Part shown: in pieces, positions 1-5,611 of the stretch
How positions within the stretch are numbered: position 1 is the first letter of the stretch
Layout of the letters: each line of letters begins with the position of its first letter
From: Oleispira sp051275515
Lineage (GTDB): Bacteria > Pseudomonadota > Gammaproteobacteria > Pseudomonadales > Oceanobacteraceae
Assembly: GCA_051275515.1 (NCBI GenBank)
Contig: JBNMOT010000149.1
Coordinates: forward strand, 1 to 7,993
Length of the DNA: 7,993 nt
Direction of reading: 5' to 3'
Notes under the pieces: generated by a model
Told to the model about the DNA's origin: nothing
Databases searched by the model: none
What the model saw: only the letters and a program-made list of their open reading frames with translations
Made by a program: the position numbers and the translations under genes

Positions 1-423
1 CCAACGAGTGTCCGGATGGCTTTTTAGTTTGATGCCTTTTTCGGGTAGTTCAAGCAGTGCACTAGGTGTTGTTTGAGTGAACATAAAGACAGTCGGTGTA
101 AGGTCGTTTTGCCATATGAAATCACGATCAGCAACTCCTCTAGAGACATGCATGTAAACCAAGCCCTCAACTAAGTCATTCAACTTAATGAGTTCGCGAA
201 ACGCGTCGAGCACTTCATCTCTTTTCAGAGGTATTGGGATTTGCAATTTATCTAATGATGTTAGGTAGCGTTCGATATGTGAATCAAAATTAATCAGTTT
301 GCCTTCACTAACCCCAGCCACTTCATAGATTGCATCGCCGAACAGTACCGAACGATCAAATATAGATATCTTCGCTTCGTTTTCTGCGAGGTACTCACCG
401 TTCAAATATACTGTGCGTGTCAT
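1..423 (-). CDS. Class IV PLP aminotransferase, D-amino-acid transaminase-like (N-terminal 141 codons; runs off window)
   Basis: Fold-type IV PLP enzyme, expected to swap the amino group of a (probably D-) amino acid with a keto acid in the cytoplasm. The ATG at 423 opens an uninterrupted frame to base 1. Seen: VYLNGEYL at 5-12, the FDRSVLFGDAIYE block at 22-34 (family FDRG..FGDG.YE), a H..R element at 49-52 (R52 fits the PLP-phosphate arginine) and SRGVADRDF at 94-102. Aligned by eye to Bacillus D-AAT, R100 matches the carboxylate-trap Arg98, while His100 is replaced by F102, as in some proteobacterial homologues. The window ends at DTRW, about six residues before the expected catalytic lysine, so that residue is unseen. 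SD is weak (TTGGAA about 8 nt upstream). It lies 299 bp downstream of the Rid gene, same strand. Alternatives within the fold are branched-chain or R-amine transaminases and aminodeoxychorismate lyase; the RG.ADRDF signature favours D-AAT. Confidence 0.85.
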   Translation of the reverse strand, partial: MTRTVYLNGEYLAENEAKISIFDRSVLFGDAIYEVAGVSEGKLINFDSHIERYLTSLDKLQIPIPLKRDEVLDAFRELIKLNDLVEGLVYMHVSRGVADRDFIWQNDLTPTVFMFTQTTPSALLELPEKGIKLKSHPDTRW

Positions 424-432
424 TTGCTATTT

Positions 433-445
433 CCAATGTCATTGG
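433..445. promoter_or_regulatory. 13-bp perfect palindrome in the aminotransferase leader
   Basis: CCAATG-T-CATTGG is a perfect inverted repeat around base 439. It ends 9 bp before the aminotransferase start codon and touches its ribosome-binding region. Position and symmetry would suit an operator or a small translational hairpin. It contains TGTCATT, which also occurs in the repeats upstream of the binding-protein gene. Function is inference only, and a 6-bp-arm palindrome can arise by chance. Confidence 0.3.
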
Positions 446-565
446 CTGAAATTTATAGTCGTTTGAGTATGCTGGTTTTAGGTCAGCGTACCTCATCATT
501 GCAACAATCGGCTGAACTGGATTAACTTATTAGCCCAGATATCAAGTCGGCTATTTTCTATTGAA

Positions 566-722
566 TTTCCATCCTGAAACGGAACCGTGGCGAGAGCGAC
601 ACAATGATTCAAGATGCGTACTACTAGAAATGGGCGTTTGGTTATTCCAAATTACTATATCTAGTAGTGTGCAGATTGATTCAGTGAGGGGTTCGCAGCA
701 GGTCTCTGTTTCCGGATGGGAA
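566..722. repeat. Large indel-free imperfect palindrome (~157 bp) between the Rid and aminotransferase genes
   Basis: Bases i and 1288-i pair along the whole stretch with no gap. By hand count about 52 of 76 positions (566-641 against 647-722) are Watson-Crick, with a 5-base TTATT loop at 642-646. The best blocks are CTACTAG (621-627) with CTAGTAG (661-667), TTTGG/CCAAA at the loop, GAAAC/GTTTC and CCATCC/GGATGG at the base. Both strands therefore carry short open frames encoding similar peptides (HPETE...SGW), a by-product of the symmetry. The right edge sits against the Rid stop codon (723-725). CTATT occurs at 558-562 and 723-727, which could be a target duplication around a 160-bp insert, though 5-bp repeats are common in AT-rich DNA. 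It could be a decayed MITE-like element, a processing or attenuation hairpin in the operon mRNA, or an old inverted duplication. Confidence 0.7.
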
Positions 723-1067
723 CTATTTAGCTGCAATAATAATAATTTCTACTTTGTAATCTGTGGTTGCGAGTCTTGCTTCGCCGCAAGCTCTGCCAGG
801 TGCTTGGCCTTCTGGTACCCAGCTATCCCAAACTTCGTTCATCTGCGCGAAGTCTCCCATACTTTCAAGCCAGATTGTCGCTTGTAAAATCTTACTTTTA
901 TCGCTGCCGGCTTGCGCGAGTAGTTTGTCAACATTGGCAAGCATTGAACGGGTTTGCTCAGTAATATCTCCCGATGGATCACCAACTTGGCCTGCAAGAT
1001 AGATTGTGTCGTTATGTATGTTAATTTGGCTCATTCGCGGGCTTGTATCGAATCGTAGAAGTGTCAT
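723..1067 (-). CDS. Rid-family (YjgF/YER057c/UK114) imine/enamine deaminase
   Basis: Small cytoplasmic trimeric enzyme that hydrolyses reactive imines/enamines released by PLP enzymes and amino-acid oxidases. At 114 aa it is close to the usual 115-130. Seen: LAGQVGD at 24-30 (family SGQ.. strand) and a C-terminal PGRACGEARL...KVEI segment. R92, C94 and E107 align without gaps to Arg105, Cys107 and Glu120 of enteric RidA. Arg105 holds the substrate carboxylate, so deaminase activity is likely. The N-terminal GPYxQ motif is replaced by RMSQ (11-14), as in Rid subfamilies outside the RidA archetype. I chose ATG 1067 because TGGA lies 7 nt upstream and MTLxR is a usual start; an in-frame ATG at 1079 adds MDNK but has no SD. 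It lies 53 bp after the ATPase gene, probably the same transcript. A Rid partner beside a transaminase suits amino-acid catabolism. Confidence 0.9.
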   Translation of the reverse strand: MTLLRFDTSPRMSQINIHNDTIYLAGQVGDPSGDITEQTRSMLANVDKLLAQAGSDKSKILQATIWLESMGDFAQMNEVWDSWVPEGQAPGRACGEARLATTDYKVEIIIIAAK

Positions 1068-1120
1068 TTTATTATCCATTTGTGGTTAACGTTGTTGATT
1101 GATGTAGTTATGAGTGTGTT

Positions 1121-1918
1121 TTATTGCTGTTGCAAATGTTTCTTCAAGAAGTTCTTGGTGCGCTCTTCTTTAGGGTTAGAGAACAGCTGATCTGGCGGGC
1201 CTTGCTCGCACACCACGCCTTGGTCCATAAACAGCACATGATCAGATACTTCGTTGGCAAAGCTCATTTCATGGGTGACGATCAGCATGGTCATCTGTTC
1301 TCGTGCCAACTGTTTCATCACTAGATTCACTTCTTCTACTAGCTCTGGGTCAAGGGCAGAGGTCGCTTCATCAAACAGCATTACCTTTGGCTGCATTGCT
1401 AAAGCACGGGCTATCGCGACCCGTTGTTTTTGCCCACCTGAAAGATTTGAAGGAAATACCTCTGCCTTATCTTGTAGGCCCACTTTTGCCAGTAGCTCCA
1501 TGCAAAAATCAGTGGCTTCACGTTTTTCCATGCCCTTAAGTTTTATAGGCGCCAAGCGAATATTATCGAGCGTTGATAAATGCGGGAACAAATTAAAGCC
1601 TTGAAACACCATGCCCATATTTTGGCGCACTGAGTTAATATGTCGCTCAAATTCCATCCCTTTCATGTCAGGCTGATTGACACGCACGCCATCCAGCCAA
1701 ATCTCACCAGAGTCGATACTTTCAAGGTGATTAATTGAACGTAACAAGGTGCTTTTACCTGAACCCGATGAACCGATAATAGAGACGATTTGACCACGCG
1801 TGACCTGCAGGTCAATGCCTTTAAGCACTTCAAGATCACCAAAGGCCTTTTTTACATTAATAATATCTAGCATGAGAGGCGCGCTTTTCTTATCGCTAAC
1901 TTGTGGTTGATCTTTCAT
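1121..1918 (-). CDS. Polar amino-acid ABC transporter, ATP-binding subunit (GlnQ/HisP type)
   Basis: Cytoplasmic ATPase driving the importer formed with the two permeases. All nucleotide-binding motifs are intact in 265 aa: Walker A GSSGSGKST at 49-57, Q-loop Q106 in VFQGFNLFPH, signature LSGGQKQR at 159-166, Walker B VMLFDEATSALD with D183/E184, and switch H216 in VTHEM. The FNLFPH and ATSALDPELV wording is typical of the HisP/GlnQ class. The start codon overlaps the stop of the upstream permease (TAATG, one shared base), indicating translational coupling; SD is weak (AGAAGA), as expected for a coupled gene. The N-terminus is about 12-15 residues longer than typical GlnQ, ahead of MLDIINVKKAFG, so an internal start at M16 is possible, but the overlap favours the longer form. 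Substrate cannot be read from the ATPase. Confidence 0.97.
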   Translation of the reverse strand: MKDQPQVSDKKSAPLMLDIINVKKAFGDLEVLKGIDLQVTRGQIVSIIGSSGSGKSTLLRSINHLESIDSGEIWLDGVRVNQPDMKGMEFERHINSVRQNMGMVFQGFNLFPHLSTLDNIRLAPIKLKGMEKREATDFCMELLAKVGLQDKAEVFPSNLSGGQKQRVAIARALAMQPKVMLFDEATSALDPELVEEVNLVMKQLAREQMTMLIVTHEMSFANEVSDHVLFMDQGVVCEQGPPDQLFSNPKEERTKNFLKKHLQQQ

Positions 1919-2574
1919 TATCTTCTGCTCTCTAGTTTTTTCTCAAATCGATTCAGGCTGGTTTCTAGAACCAGATTGAGAATGTAGTAAATCACTGCCA
2001 CCGAAATATAAAACTCAAAGGGGCGGAAAGTATTAGCTATTTCAAACTGGGCATTTAGCACCAATTCGGTGACGCCAATTACCGAGAGCACTGAGGTGTC
2101 TTTTAACATGAGAATCATATTGTTTCCCAGTTGTGGCAACGCTCGATAAATCGCTTGGGGCACTATAAAAAACCATAAAGTTTGCATACGGCCAAAACCT
2201 AATGATCTTGCCGCTTCCGTTTGGCCCTTTTCAATCGATAGGATGGTAGCGCGAAAAATATCGGCGTTATAGGCCATGTAATGAATGCCCAAACCTAAGA
2301 TACCGGTAAGTAACGCGGGAATTAAAATACCTACTTGTCCCAGGCCAAAATACAGTAGATACAATTGCAGTAATAATGGCGTACCCATAAATAGCCAAAT
2401 AAAGAAACGCAGCGGATAGCTGAATATTTTCTTGCCGTAGAGGGTGGTGAGCGCCACCGCCATTCCGCCGACTAAGGAGAGAACAGCTGAGAAAAGGGCA
2501 ATAAATAAGGTGTATCCAGTGCCTTCCAGTAAAGTCGGCATATTCTCCCAAACGGGAGCGAAATCAAAATTCAT
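1918..2574 (-). CDS. Polar amino-acid ABC transporter permease, second subunit (HisM/GlnP type)
   Basis: Inner-membrane subunit of 218 aa, the standard size for the HEQRo family (His/Glu/Gln/Arg-type permeases). The hydrophobic profile suggests about five membrane segments. The periplasmic side carries the GTPLLLQLYLLYFG signature at 64-77. The EAA loop that docks on the ATPase is at 120-141 (EAARSLGFGR...VPQA). The GGAGG SD about 8 nt before ATG 2574 is the strongest in the operon. It starts 15 bp after the partner permease stop and overlaps the ATPase start. It pairs with the neighbour as a heterodimer; similarity in the GTP and EAA regions shows they are paralogues. The substrate is an amino acid or derivative; finer assignment is not possible. 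Confidence 0.96.
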   Translation of the reverse strand: MNFDFAPVWENMPTLLEGTGYTLFIALFSAVLSLVGGMAVALTTLYGKKIFSYPLRFFIWLFMGTPLLLQLYLLYFGLGQVGILIPALLTGILGLGIHYMAYNADIFRATILSIEKGQTEAARSLGFGRMQTLWFFIVPQAIYRALPQLGNNMILMLKDTSVLSVIGVTELVLNAQFEIANTFRPFEFYISVAVIYYILNLVLETSLNRFEKKLESRR

Positions 2575-2589
2575 GATGGTATCCTCCAG

Positions 2590-3246
2590 TTAGTGGAAAA
2601 GGTAGCGTGTGTAACGGTTATAGAGCCAATCTACAAAGCTAATTACCCCGTAAATTAAGATGAGGTAGATGGCCGCCGAAACGGTAAATACTTCGAACGG
2701 CTTGTAAGTAAAACTGATGATACGTTGCGATTGGTAAGTCAGTTCCACCACTGAGATGATTGACACAAGTGACGAGCCTTTGATAACAATCACACCTAGC
2801 ACGCCTAAAGAGCGAATCATAAGCCCAGCGGCTTGCGGTAAAATAATGGAAATCATGGTTTGCGTGCGCGAAAAACCGAGCGAGCGTGAAGCTTCGTTTT
2901 GACCTTTATCTACCGCAATAATAGATCCGCGAATAGCTTCGGACATATACGCGCCAATATTCAAACCGATCGCTAGTAAGCCCGCTGTGTAGGCTTCTAA
3001 ATTGATACCAAAGGCTGAGCCCCCGTAGTAGAAAATCAGCAATTGCACGAAAAATGGCGTACCTCGAATCACACTGATATAAATTCGTGCAGGCCATCTT
3101 ATGATACGAAAATTAGACGAGCGCATAATGACTAGTACTGTCGCTACACCCAAACCGAGAATAAATGACAGTACTGAGATGGTAACTGTGATCCACGCTG
3201 CGTCTAACAGTAGGGGGGTAATCTCCCACATTAAAGCAAAATCCAT
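2590..3246 (-). CDS. Polar amino-acid ABC transporter permease, first subunit (HisQ/GlnP type)
   Basis: Inner-membrane subunit, 218 aa from the chosen start, the same length as its partner. The HEQRo signature RGTPFFVQLLIFYYG is at 61-75 and the EAA loop at 118-139 (EASRSLGFSR...LPQA). It is hydrophobic throughout, with about five predicted membrane segments. I chose ATG 3246 because GGGAAG lies at the right distance and because MDFALMWE aligns with the partner start MNFDFAPVWE; an in-frame ATG at 3258 would add MGRN but overlaps that SD. It lies 323 bp downstream of the binding-protein gene, an unusually wide gap inside an ABC operon, and 15 bp upstream of the second permease. Role: half of the transmembrane channel of the amino-acid importer. 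Confidence 0.95.
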   Translation of the reverse strand: MDFALMWEITPLLLDAAWITVTISVLSFILGLGVATVLVIMRSSNFRIIRWPARIYISVIRGTPFFVQLLIFYYGGSAFGINLEAYTAGLLAIGLNIGAYMSEAIRGSIIAVDKGQNEASRSLGFSRTQTMISIILPQAAGLMIRSLGVLGVIVIKGSSLVSIISVVELTYQSQRIISFTYKPFEVFTVSAAIYLILIYGVISFVDWLYNRYTRYLFH

Positions 3247-3569
3247 ATTTCTTCCCATTGGAATTTTTTAGAATTATTATATTAATAGTAAATGTCGATT
3301 GTTCGATGGAGATTTATTTTAATATTATCATGCGATTAGCTGGTGGTTGATGATGAGTTTCTTGCAAAACTATCATAAAGAATGCATCTGATACCTCTTA
3401 AAAGACTTATTTACAGAGCCATTTTACACAGAAGTTTCATTTGATCTTTTATAGAACATTATCACCGAGTATTATTACAGAGCACTGCCGTCAGATATTA
3501 AGGGTATAGAGAAACCAACGGTCAGAACTGTTTCAACTGTTGGTATCTGTCGATAAAATTTAAAAAGTG
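3247..3569. other. Wide spacer between binding protein and permease genes
   Basis: About 320 bp without a gene. It holds the stem-loop at 3514-3544 just after the binding-protein stop, then AT-rich DNA. On the minus strand a perfect TATAAT (3281-3276) lies 30 bp before the permease start, but its -35 position (GAACAA) is poor, so an internal promoter is only possible. The arrangement would let the binding protein be made in excess over the membrane complex, common for ABC importers (known for the class; inferred here). Confidence 0.45.
3514..3544 (-). terminator. Stem-loop after the binding-protein gene, possible attenuator or mRNA-stabilising hairpin
   Basis: ACCAACGGT (3514-3522) and ACTGTTGGT (3536-3544) form a stem of six pairs, one mismatch and two more pairs around a 13-base loop, starting 26 bp after the binding-protein stop. 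On the minus strand it is followed by TTTCTCTATA, not a clean U-tract, so it is a weak terminator at best. A partial terminator or 3'-end stabiliser separating binding protein from permease expression is the likeliest role. Confidence 0.4.
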
Positions 3570-4361
3570 TTATTTCGAAATGTCAAAACCAATCCATTTG
3601 TCCATAATACTTGCGTAAGTACCATCAGCTTTAATTTCATCAAGGGCTTTTTGAATGGCAGCCTTCAGTTCTAGCTGGTTAAGCTGGACAGTAATTGCTG
3701 CCGGATAGCGTTCTAGGCCTTTTGTCGCAATGCGGCTAAATTTGTAACCTTTTTCCTTCATGGCAACAGCCACAGGTACGTCATCAACAGCAATTGCCTC
3801 CACACGACCGGTATCCAGCGCTAATAACAGGTCAGGTAAGCCCTGGAAAGTCTGGTTGGACCATGAACCTTGACCATCCTTTACCATTTTGACAGCCCAA
3901 GTGTTGGCGGTCTCACCTAAGGTTGAACCCATTGTTTTATCATTCATGTCAGCTGCTGATTTTATACTGGAACCTTCTTTAGTATATAAAGCGGAGCCAG
4001 CCCAGTAGTAATCACTGGTAAAATCAACTGCTTTTCTGCGCTCTGCTGTATCGCTCATTGAGCAGATACAGGCATCGTATTTACCCGCGACCAAAGCGGC
4101 GATAATACCATTCCATGGAGTGGTGCTGACTTCTGCCTTTAAACCCATTTTTTTGGCAATTGCGTGGGCAACATCCACATCAAAACCTTTTACTTCGCCT
4201 TTTAAATTAACGAAGCTAAAGGGTGGGTATGCACCTGAGTTGGATACCTTTAACACGCCACTTTCATTAATTTCACTGAAGTCACGTGCTTGGGCCGAAA
4301 ACGGTAGTAGCATAATCAGAGCTGCAGTGACTGCATAACGTGTTTTTGTTAATAATTTCAT
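3570..4361 (-). CDS. Periplasmic amino-acid binding protein (SBP family 3) of the ABC importer
   Basis: Captures the solute in the periplasm and delivers it to the permease pair. It has 263 aa with a clear Sec signal: KLLTKTR basic start, hydrophobic core 9-20, and AQA at 23-25 as cleavage site. There is no lipobox cysteine. Family 3 elements: YPPFSF at 45-50, KGFDVDVAHAIAKKMG at 58-73, PWNGIIAAL at 82-90, then SDTAERRKAVDFT at 103-115. In this family the arginine after T.E (R108) binds the alpha-carboxylate and the aspartate in VDDVPVA (D193 or D194) binds the alpha-amino group, so the ligand is probably an alpha-amino acid or close derivative. Two nearby cysteines (C98, C100) are unusual for an exported domain. 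SD TGGGGA precedes ATG 4361. It has its own 212-bp leader with repeats, so it may start a transcript separate from the deacetylase. Confidence 0.95.
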   Translation of the reverse strand: MKLLTKTRYAVTAALIMLLPFSAQARDFSEINESGVLKVSNSGAYPPFSFVNLKGEVKGFDVDVAHAIAKKMGLKAEVSTTPWNGIIAALVAGKYDACICSMSDTAERRKAVDFTSDYYWAGSALYTKEGSSIKSAADMNDKTMGSTLGETANTWAVKMVKDGQGSWSNQTFQGLPDLLLALDTGRVEAIAVDDVPVAVAMKEKGYKFSRIATKGLERYPAAITVQLNQLELKAAIQKALDEIKADGTYASIMDKWIGFDISK

Positions 4362-4398
4362 TTTAAATTCCCCAAAGAAGTATTATTTTTGTTTTATT

Positions 4399-4412
4399 GC
4401 GAATAAATTCGC
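4399..4412. promoter_or_regulatory. Palindrome GCGAAT-AA-ATTCGC in the binding-protein leader
   Basis: Perfect 6-bp arms with a 2-bp centre, 38 bp upstream of the binding-protein start codon. It could be an operator or, in the mRNA, a small 5'-leader hairpin. On the minus strand it is followed by AATAAAAC rather than a T-run, so it is not a terminator for the deacetylase gene. Confidence 0.3.
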
Positions 4413-4430
4413 GTTTAATTTTCTATTTAA

Positions 4431-4466
4431 CTTATTGTCATTACTTACCGTCATTAAGTGTCATCA
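4431..4466. repeat. Tandem TGTCAT-type repeats upstream of the binding-protein gene
   Basis: CTTATTGTCATTA (4431-4443) is followed directly by CTTACCGTCATTA (4444-4456), 11 of 13 bases identical. A third partial unit AGTGTCATCA (4458-4467) follows. GTCAT cores begin at 4437, 4450 and 4460. An inverted copy, ATGAC, lies at 4527-4531. This looks like an array of regulator sites 70-105 bp before the start codon; the regulator is unknown and could be the divergent LysR protein or another. Confidence 0.4.
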
Positions 4467-4517
4467 TGCATAATGCTGTGGTATTTAACCTACCCCGTAA
4501 ACGGATTCGTAACCTAT

Positions 4518-4553
4518 ACACCATAAATGACAGCACACGATTGACACCATAAA
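4518..4553. repeat. 10-bp direct repeat ACACCATAAA, 26 bp apart
   Basis: Identical ACACCATAAA copies at 4518-4527 and 4544-4553, in the spacer between the deacetylase stop and the binding-protein gene. A start-to-start distance of 26 bp is about two and a half helical turns. Could be regulator half-sites; no known consensus is recognised. Confidence 0.35.
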
Positions 4554-4573
4554 AGCGACACTCTAAATTTTAT

Positions 4574-5611
4574 TTAGCTTGCCACTCGATGATTCTTTTC
4601 GAACCCTTGCAGAAAAGAGTCAAGATTATGGCCGAGACTCTCACTGAGGTAACCACCTTCCTGCACTAATACAGTGGGCTTGCCTAATTGCGCTAGCCGT
4701 TGGGCAATTCGATTAAAGCCATTCGTCGTTACGTTCAGACCGCCAAAGGGATCATCAATTGATGCATCTAAACCAAGGGCCACCACAATAACCTCTGGTG
4801 AGAACATCGCTACGGTTTCAAGTAGGTGATCGAGTCCCGCTATAAAGGCGTCATCATTGGATTGCCTTGGTAGCGGCACATTAAGATTGTATGCAAAGCC
4901 TGCATCTTTACCGCGCTCATCAGCGTGGCCCCAAAAAAATGGGTAAAAACTGGCAGGATCTGCATGAATTGAGGCGGTAAAGACATCGTCACGGGCGTAA
5001 AAAATATCCTGCGTACCATTGCCGTGATGTAAATCGACATCAATGATTACAACTCGATCATAGCGGCTGCGTAGCTGTTGTGCTGCAATGGCAGAGTTGT
5101 TGAGATAACAAAACCCGCCAGCGGTATCTTTAAATGCATGATGTCCTGGTGGGCGGCAAAGTGCATAAGCGACTGGCTCACCATCCAACACAAGCTGTGC
5201 TGCAGTGCCTGCACAGTGTGCGCTGCTAATGACTGCCTCAAAAGTGTCACTAGAAATCGGACAGGCAGTGTCAGCCATATGATATCCGGCTTGCCCTACC
5301 ACCGAGGCGGGGTAGCTACCATCGCGACGATTGGGATGAATATTGGGTACAACTTCTGCTGAAGTACTGTCTGAATGCTGCCACTGACGGTGAATATTTT
5401 TCAAAAAACGGAGGTACTCAGGTGTATGAACTGCCGATATTAACGCAAGTCCAGTGTCTGTAGGCTCGATATGCTCGCATCCAGCAGATAAGGCCGCTGC
5501 CAACAAAGTATCTGCGCGTAGTGGAACTTCTGGATTTTTGGACTGGGCACCGCCGGTCATAAAAAATTGCGGATGATGCTTTGCCTGTGAAGATGAATAA
5601 ACTGCCTTCAT
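4574..5611 (-). CDS. HDAC-superfamily zinc amidohydrolase, acetylpolyamine-deacetylase-like
   Basis: Cytoplasmic zinc hydrolase (no signal peptide) of the arginase/deacetylase fold that removes acetyl or acyl groups from amines. At 345 aa it is close to Mycoplana ramosa acetylpolyamine amidohydrolase (341). Catalytic set complete: RPPGHHA with the H157/H158 pair, DVDLHHGNG with zinc ligands D193 and H195, LGLDASIDDPFGG with zinc ligand D282, and EGGY with Y321 stabilising the transition state. FYPFFWG...ERG (222-234) and NLNVPLP (242-248) are typical of the bacterial APAH-like branch. I chose ATG 5611 for MKAVYS, the usual family start, with AAGG 8 nt upstream; a frame extension to 5695 adds 28 atypical residues. 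It is divergent from the LysR gene (258 bp) and precedes the amino-acid importer, so the substrate may be an N-acetylated diamine or an omega-N-acyl amino acid; this is inference. Confidence 0.92.
   Translation of the reverse strand: MKAVYSSSQAKHHPQFFMTGGAQSKNPEVPLRADTLLAAALSAGCEHIEPTDTGLALISAVHTPEYLRFLKNIHRQWQHSDSTSAEVVPNIHPNRRDGSYPASVVGQAGYHMADTACPISSDTFEAVISSAHCAGTAAQLVLDGEPVAYALCRPPGHHAFKDTAGGFCYLNNSAIAAQQLRSRYDRVVIIDVDLHHGNGTQDIFYARDDVFTASIHADPASFYPFFWGHADERGKDAGFAYNLNVPLPRQSNDDAFIAGLDHLLETVAMFSPEVIVVALGLDASIDDPFGGLNVTTNGFNRIAQRLAQLGKPTVLVQEGGYLSESLGHNLDSFLQGFEKNHRVAS

Larger units (their letters stand above)
424..722. other. Rid-aminotransferase spacer (299 bp), no gene
   Basis: Besides the palindrome (566-722) and the small dyad at 433-445, bases 446-565 hold no convincing gene. 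AT-rich stretches on the minus strand, such as TTGATA followed by TAATAA/TTAAT around 515-550, do not give a well-spaced sigma-70 promoter. The aminotransferase may be read through from the ABC operon across the hairpin or have its own weak promoter here; the sequence does not decide this. Confidence 0.5.
4362..4573 (-). promoter_or_regulatory. Leader and probable promoter region of the binding-protein/ABC operon
   Basis: 212-bp gap in an otherwise compact cluster, holding three repeat features (4399-4412, 4431-4466, 4518-4553). On the minus strand TTACGA (4513-4508) with TTAAAT (4489-4484) at an 18-bp spacing is a possible but poor sigma-70 pair; no strong promoter is evident. No intrinsic terminator follows the deacetylase: the CTAAAT-TTT-ATTTAG dyad over its stop codon (4563-4577) is all A/T. 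Read-through from the deacetylase plus regulated initiation here are both compatible. Confidence 0.4.

Noticed and set aside
561..887. 108-codon plus-strand frame crossing the palindrome and the Rid gene
   Set aside because: Its first half is the palindrome and its second half is antisense to the well-supported Rid gene.
4563..4577. CTAAAT-TTT-ATTTAG dyad over the deacetylase stop as a terminator
   Set aside because: Six A/T-rich pairs with almost no GC and no U-tract; too weak to call.
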